From Acetobacter sp. (GTDB taxonomy: Bacteria > Pseudomonadota > Alphaproteobacteria > RF32 > CAG-239), in the NCBI GenBank assembly GCA_023665325.1, contig JAMPED010000008.1, forward strand, positions 71,768-97,840: a DNA stretch of 26,073 bases. The letters are read 5' to 3'. Below the pieces are notes generated by a model. That model saw only the letters and a list, made by a program, of their open reading frames with translations. It was not told where the DNA came from and ran no database searches. Positions within the stretch are counted from its first letter, which is position 1. Each line of letters opens with the position of its first letter. Of the stretch, positions 23,214 through 26,073 are shown piece by piece. The position numbers and the translations under genes were made by a program.

Positions 23214-24837
23214 TAGAAAAATTTTAATCGGCTTTGCGGGACTATTACTTTTAGGAGTTGCATCTTGCTCTCTACCAACAGATTATGATGCTGCAATTGA
23301 ACGTGATGTAGATGCTACTATTCGATATAAAGAAGATGCTAAAGCACCTCAAACGCCTTCTGATACAGATGTTATCCGTATTAAAGATGATATTTGGCTT
23401 GGTGATACAAGTGAAATTGAATACGAGGGTGATAAACCGCTGCCTAGTTATTTAGAAACTTCTGATGGTGTTACTCTCATCAGTAACCGTCCAATTACAT
23501 TGTATGAAATTGGAAATATGATTAGCCAAATTACTTCTATTAAGATGCGTTTTGCTCCACAGTTAGAAGGTGCTGCGAAGGCGGCTGCAGATAAAAATGT
23601 TCCGACTGTTAACAAGGTGGGCTCTAAATGGTCTGATACGTCTCGAATGCTTGTTTCTTACAGAGGCTCTTTAAGTGGATTATTGGACGAAGTTTGCTCC
23701 TACTTTGGTGTTTGGTGGAAATATGAGCACGGTGAAATTTATATCTACAAATACACAACGAAAACCTTTACACTTTATACGTTACCTACTAAACCATCAA
23801 TGACTTCTAGTGTTAGTAGCTCTAAAGGTGGCGGCAGTATTTCGAGTGGTGTATCCAGCATTGATTTATGGGGCAATATTGTTACAGCCGTTAAATCTAT
23901 GTTAGGAACTGGTTCAAGCTTGGTAACAGATCCAATGAATGGTACGTTAACCATTACAGCGACTCCAACAGAAATTAAGAAAGTCGCTAAGTTTGTTCAC
24001 GAACAGAATATTCGTCTTTCCCGCCAGGTTGCAATTAGTGTTAAAGTTTTACAAGTCGAAATTGATGAGCGTCACGGTTTAGGTTTTGACTTAAATGCGA
24101 CTTTTGCTGACAGGCTTGGTAAAGGTGGTAATGTTACATTGAATACAATCTCTGGACCGTCTGGCTTGAGTGATGTTGATCAAAACAGTTCTTTATCTAT
24201 GTCAATTTTAAGCGGTGATGTATCTGCTAATGCTGCAATTCAAGCTTTAGCAACACAAGGTGTTACAACGCTTGTAACTAGTGGTACAGTTACAACAATG
24301 AATAATAAACCGGCTCCTATTCAAGTTATTAAAAAACAGAATTATATTTCTGAATATACAAAAACTAATAACGGCACTGTAGGTAGTACAACGAGTTATG
24401 ATGTTACCGTTGAAACAGAAGAAATTGAGACAGGATTTACATTAGATGTTTTGCCAAGAATTATGGATCACGGACGTCTGATGATGTTATTTAGTTTGAA
24501 CCTATCAGATTTGCTATCTCTTGAAAATGTACCGTTAGGTGATCCACGTACTACTGAAGAAGATGTAGAAGGTGGTGAGAGCGGTTATATTCAGAATCCT
24601 ATTACTGAGGAACGAGGATTCTCACAAGAAATTGCTCTTAAGTCTGGTGATACTCTTGTTCTTTCTGGTTATGAACGTGTTGAAACACAGAGTAATAAGG
24701 AAGGGTTAGGAGCTGTTAATAACAATATTTTAGGTGGTAAGCAGCAAAACACCAAAACTCGTAGTATCGTTGTTATCTTATTAACACCGATAGTTTTGGA
24801 ATCTCCGTTATTACCTGAATCTCGTATGAAATTTTAA
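23203..24837 (+). CDS. pilN: Type IVB pilus secretin lipoprotein PilN
   Basis: 544 residues from ATG 23203, chosen because GGAG sits 7 nt upstream and the lipoprotein signal begins here. An ATG two codons earlier is possible. The lipobox is GVASC (Cys22). N-terminal secretin domains follow: DGVTLISNRPITLYEIG (about 88), then RMLVSYRGSLSGLLDEVCSY, then DPMNGTLTITATPTEIKKVA, then VAISVKVLQVEIDERHGLGF. The C-terminal secretin barrel includes IETGFTLDVLPRI, FSQEIALKSGDTLVLSGYER and SIVVILLTPIVLE. PilN (R64), BfpB and TcpC form the outer-membrane ring through which the thin pilus exits. It overlaps the PilL-like gene and lies 10 nt before PilO. Confidence 0.93.
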   Translation: MHTSRKILIGFAGLLLLGVASCSLPTDYDAAIERDVDATIRYKEDAKAPQTPSDTDVIRIKDDIWLGDTSEIEYEGDKPLPSYLETSDGVTLISNRPITLYEIGNMISQITSIKMRFAPQLEGAAKAAADKNVPTVNKVGSKWSDTSRMLVSYRGSLSGLLDEVCSYFGVWWKYEHGEIYIYKYTTKTFTLYTLPTKPSMTSSVSSSKGGGSISSGVSSIDLWGNIVTAVKSMLGTGSSLVTDPMNGTLTITATPTEIKKVAKFVHEQNIRLSRQVAISVKVLQVEIDERHGLGFDLNATFADRLGKGGNVTLNTISGPSGLSDVDQNSSLSMSILSGDVSANAAIQALATQGVTTLVTSGTVTTMNNKPAPIQVIKKQNYISEYTKTNNGTVGSTTSYDVTVETEEIETGFTLDVLPRIMDHGRLMMLFSLNLSDLLSLENVPLGDPRTTEEDVEGGESGYIQNPITEERGFSQEIALKSGDTLVLSGYERVETQSNKEGLGAVNNNILGGKQQNTKTRSIVVILLTPIVLESPLLPESRMKF

Positions 24838-24847
24838 GGAGTAGGCC

Positions 24848-26073
24848 GTGGCTGAAAAAGATGATTATGCATCAGTAGAAGATTCGAGAGACGACAACAG
24901 CAAAGAATGGGCTGCCAGTTTTACTGTTGATGGTGTTTCGTATGCTGCAAGCATCTTTTGGGAAAGTTTGCAGAATGTTGATGCGCCATTTGAAGATGCA
25001 AAGGAAGCTGCTGAAAATGTTTTGGTTGGTGCTGATTTATTTTGCGTAAAACACGGTAAATCTCCTCAGCTCGGTTTGGCAATTTCTAGCCAAGGTTTCC
25101 ATAAAGGAATGAATGTCGCGGCTGTTGCTGCAGTTTCATCCATTGGTGATGCTTCTTCATTGTTAGCCGTTTTTAAAGTTGATGCCGGTTATTGGTATTT
25201 ATGCGTCAGAAACGATGTCATTCTCTCTGATGGTGATGTTCTCTTTGTAAAAGAAGAAGATGCTAGAGAGCAATTTATGTCAATGTTATCTGTTCCTGAT
25301 TGGGGTAAAAAAATAGCTCCTGCAGAATGGGGAATTGATGATACTGAAGAAAAAAACATTAACGAGATTATTGCTAATGGCTTAGATACAAAACTTGAAA
25401 AGATCAATGCATTAAGAGGGTTTGAATTAGTTGTTGCGATTGTTCTTCCTTTGCTTGCTATTGGGTTTATCGGAAAAGTTATTTGGCAGACTATTTCTTC
25501 ACCTAGTGCAGTAGAAAACAGAGTTGTTACACGAAGAGCGCAGAAAAAAGTTATTAAAGAAGTCGAAGAAGTTATTCCTGCTCCTTGGGAATCGATGATT
25601 GATCCCGTATGGATGTTGGATAATTGCAGAGAGAGTATTTTATCTTTAGTAGATATATCGACTCCAGGATGGATTAATAATGGTGTGACTTGTTCGCAAT
25701 CTTCCGCTATTACTTCTTGGAGAAGAAATTTTGGTCGTCTTTCTTGGATAGAAATGTCTTTATCTTATTCTGGGATGACGTTTGCAAATAAGTCTATTGA
25801 TGAAACAGGAAGCTTAGTTACAGTTTCCATTCCTTTTCAATCTGTGCAGAAAGTAACTTCTGCGCCGAGTAAATCCGCTTTAGAACTTCGTGATATGATT
25901 AACGATTTATTTCAGACGTTAAATTTGTCTATACGTATAAGTAAAGGACAGGCTAAAGTTGGAAATAAAGTTTATGAATATATAGACTTTAAGATAGATT
26001 CTAAGTATGATCCTGAAGTTTGGAAACCTTTGTTAACAAAATTTTCAGGACTTAAGGTTAATAATATACGTTA
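24848..26073 (+). CDS. pilO: Type IVB pilin accessory protein PilO (runs off right edge)
   Basis: An open frame of 408 codons runs from GTG 24848 to the window end, with no stop. AAGGAG lies about 6 nt before the GTG. The N-terminal cytoplasmic domain (1-190) contains VPDWGKKIAPAEW at 149-161, a motif of the R64-type PilO family. One membrane segment (about 191-213) follows, then a basic stretch (RRAQKKVIKEVEE), PAPWESMIDPVWMLDNCRES and a periplasmic domain. In R64 PilO is an inner-membrane component of thin-pilus assembly that contacts PilN and PilP. Order PilL-PilN-PilO here matches R64 apart from the missing small PilM. PilP, PilQ ATPase, PilR and PilS pilin would be expected to the right. 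Confidence 0.88.
   Translation, partial: MAEKDDYASVEDSRDDNSKEWAASFTVDGVSYAASIFWESLQNVDAPFEDAKEAAENVLVGADLFCVKHGKSPQLGLAISSQGFHKGMNVAAVAAVSSIGDASSLLAVFKVDAGYWYLCVRNDVILSDGDVLFVKEEDAREQFMSMLSVPDWGKKIAPAEWGIDDTEEKNINEIIANGLDTKLEKINALRGFELVVAIVLPLLAIGFIGKVIWQTISSPSAVENRVVTRRAQKKVIKEVEEVIPAPWESMIDPVWMLDNCRESILSLVDISTPGWINNGVTCSQSSAITSWRRNFGRLSWIEMSLSYSGMTFANKSIDETGSLVTVSIPFQSVQKVTSAPSKSALELRDMINDLFQTLNLSIRISKGQAKVGNKVYEYIDFKIDSKYDPEVWKPLLTKFSGLKVNNIR

Noticed and set aside
25189..25407. 72-codon minus-strand open frame
   Set aside because: It is antisense inside pilO, with no supporting signal.

Overview
The window comes from an AT-rich Gram-negative bacterium. Its genes are led by Shine-Dalgarno sites, and it encodes outer-membrane lipoproteins, a secretin and a SPOR domain. 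The VirB-type gene order together with the low GC content suggests an alphaproteobacterium, for example a host-associated lineage of the Holosporales/Rickettsiales or the gut 'RF32' kind. That placement is inference, because the window holds no rRNA or housekeeping gene.

Minus strand, read from about 20,000 down to 1, is a type IV secretion system (T4SS) locus in near-canonical virB order. It runs: three VirB2-like pilins (19975 to 18655), VirB3 (18561 to 18271), VirB4 ATPase (18281 to 15822), five exported mostly coiled-coil proteins in the VirB5/VirB6 slot (15748 to 5357, the last 1648 residues long), a VirB8-like protein (5339 to 4581), a tiny VirB7-like lipoprotein (4436 to 4248), a second VirB8-like protein (4230 to 3478), a long VirB9-like protein with a C-terminal SPOR domain (3456 to 1561), and the N-terminal part of a VirB10/DotG-like protein with about fifteen 17-residue repeats, cut by the left edge. 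VirB1, VirB6, VirB11 and VirD4 are not seen.

Plus strand, divergent from about 20,210 to the right edge, is a type IVB (thin) pilus operon start. It holds an exported protein with an OmpA-like C-terminus, a lipoprotein with a TcpQ domain (PilL-like), a lipoprotein secretin (PilN) and the pilin accessory protein PilO, which is cut by the right edge. The order PilL-N-O matches IncI/R64-type plasmids, where a thin pilus assists T4SS-mediated conjugation.

The two halves diverge from a 295-base intergenic region with a promoter on each strand. The first pilin has its own strong promoter and a good intrinsic terminator just after it. The rest of the T4SS appears to be fed by a second pilin promoter and by a very good internal promoter in front of the five coiled-coil genes. 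The most distinctive features are the VirB5-like expansion with no VirB6, the VirB9-SPOR fusion, the 17-residue repeat in VirB10, the paired VirB8 proteins and the matched regulatory sequences upstream of two pilin genes.
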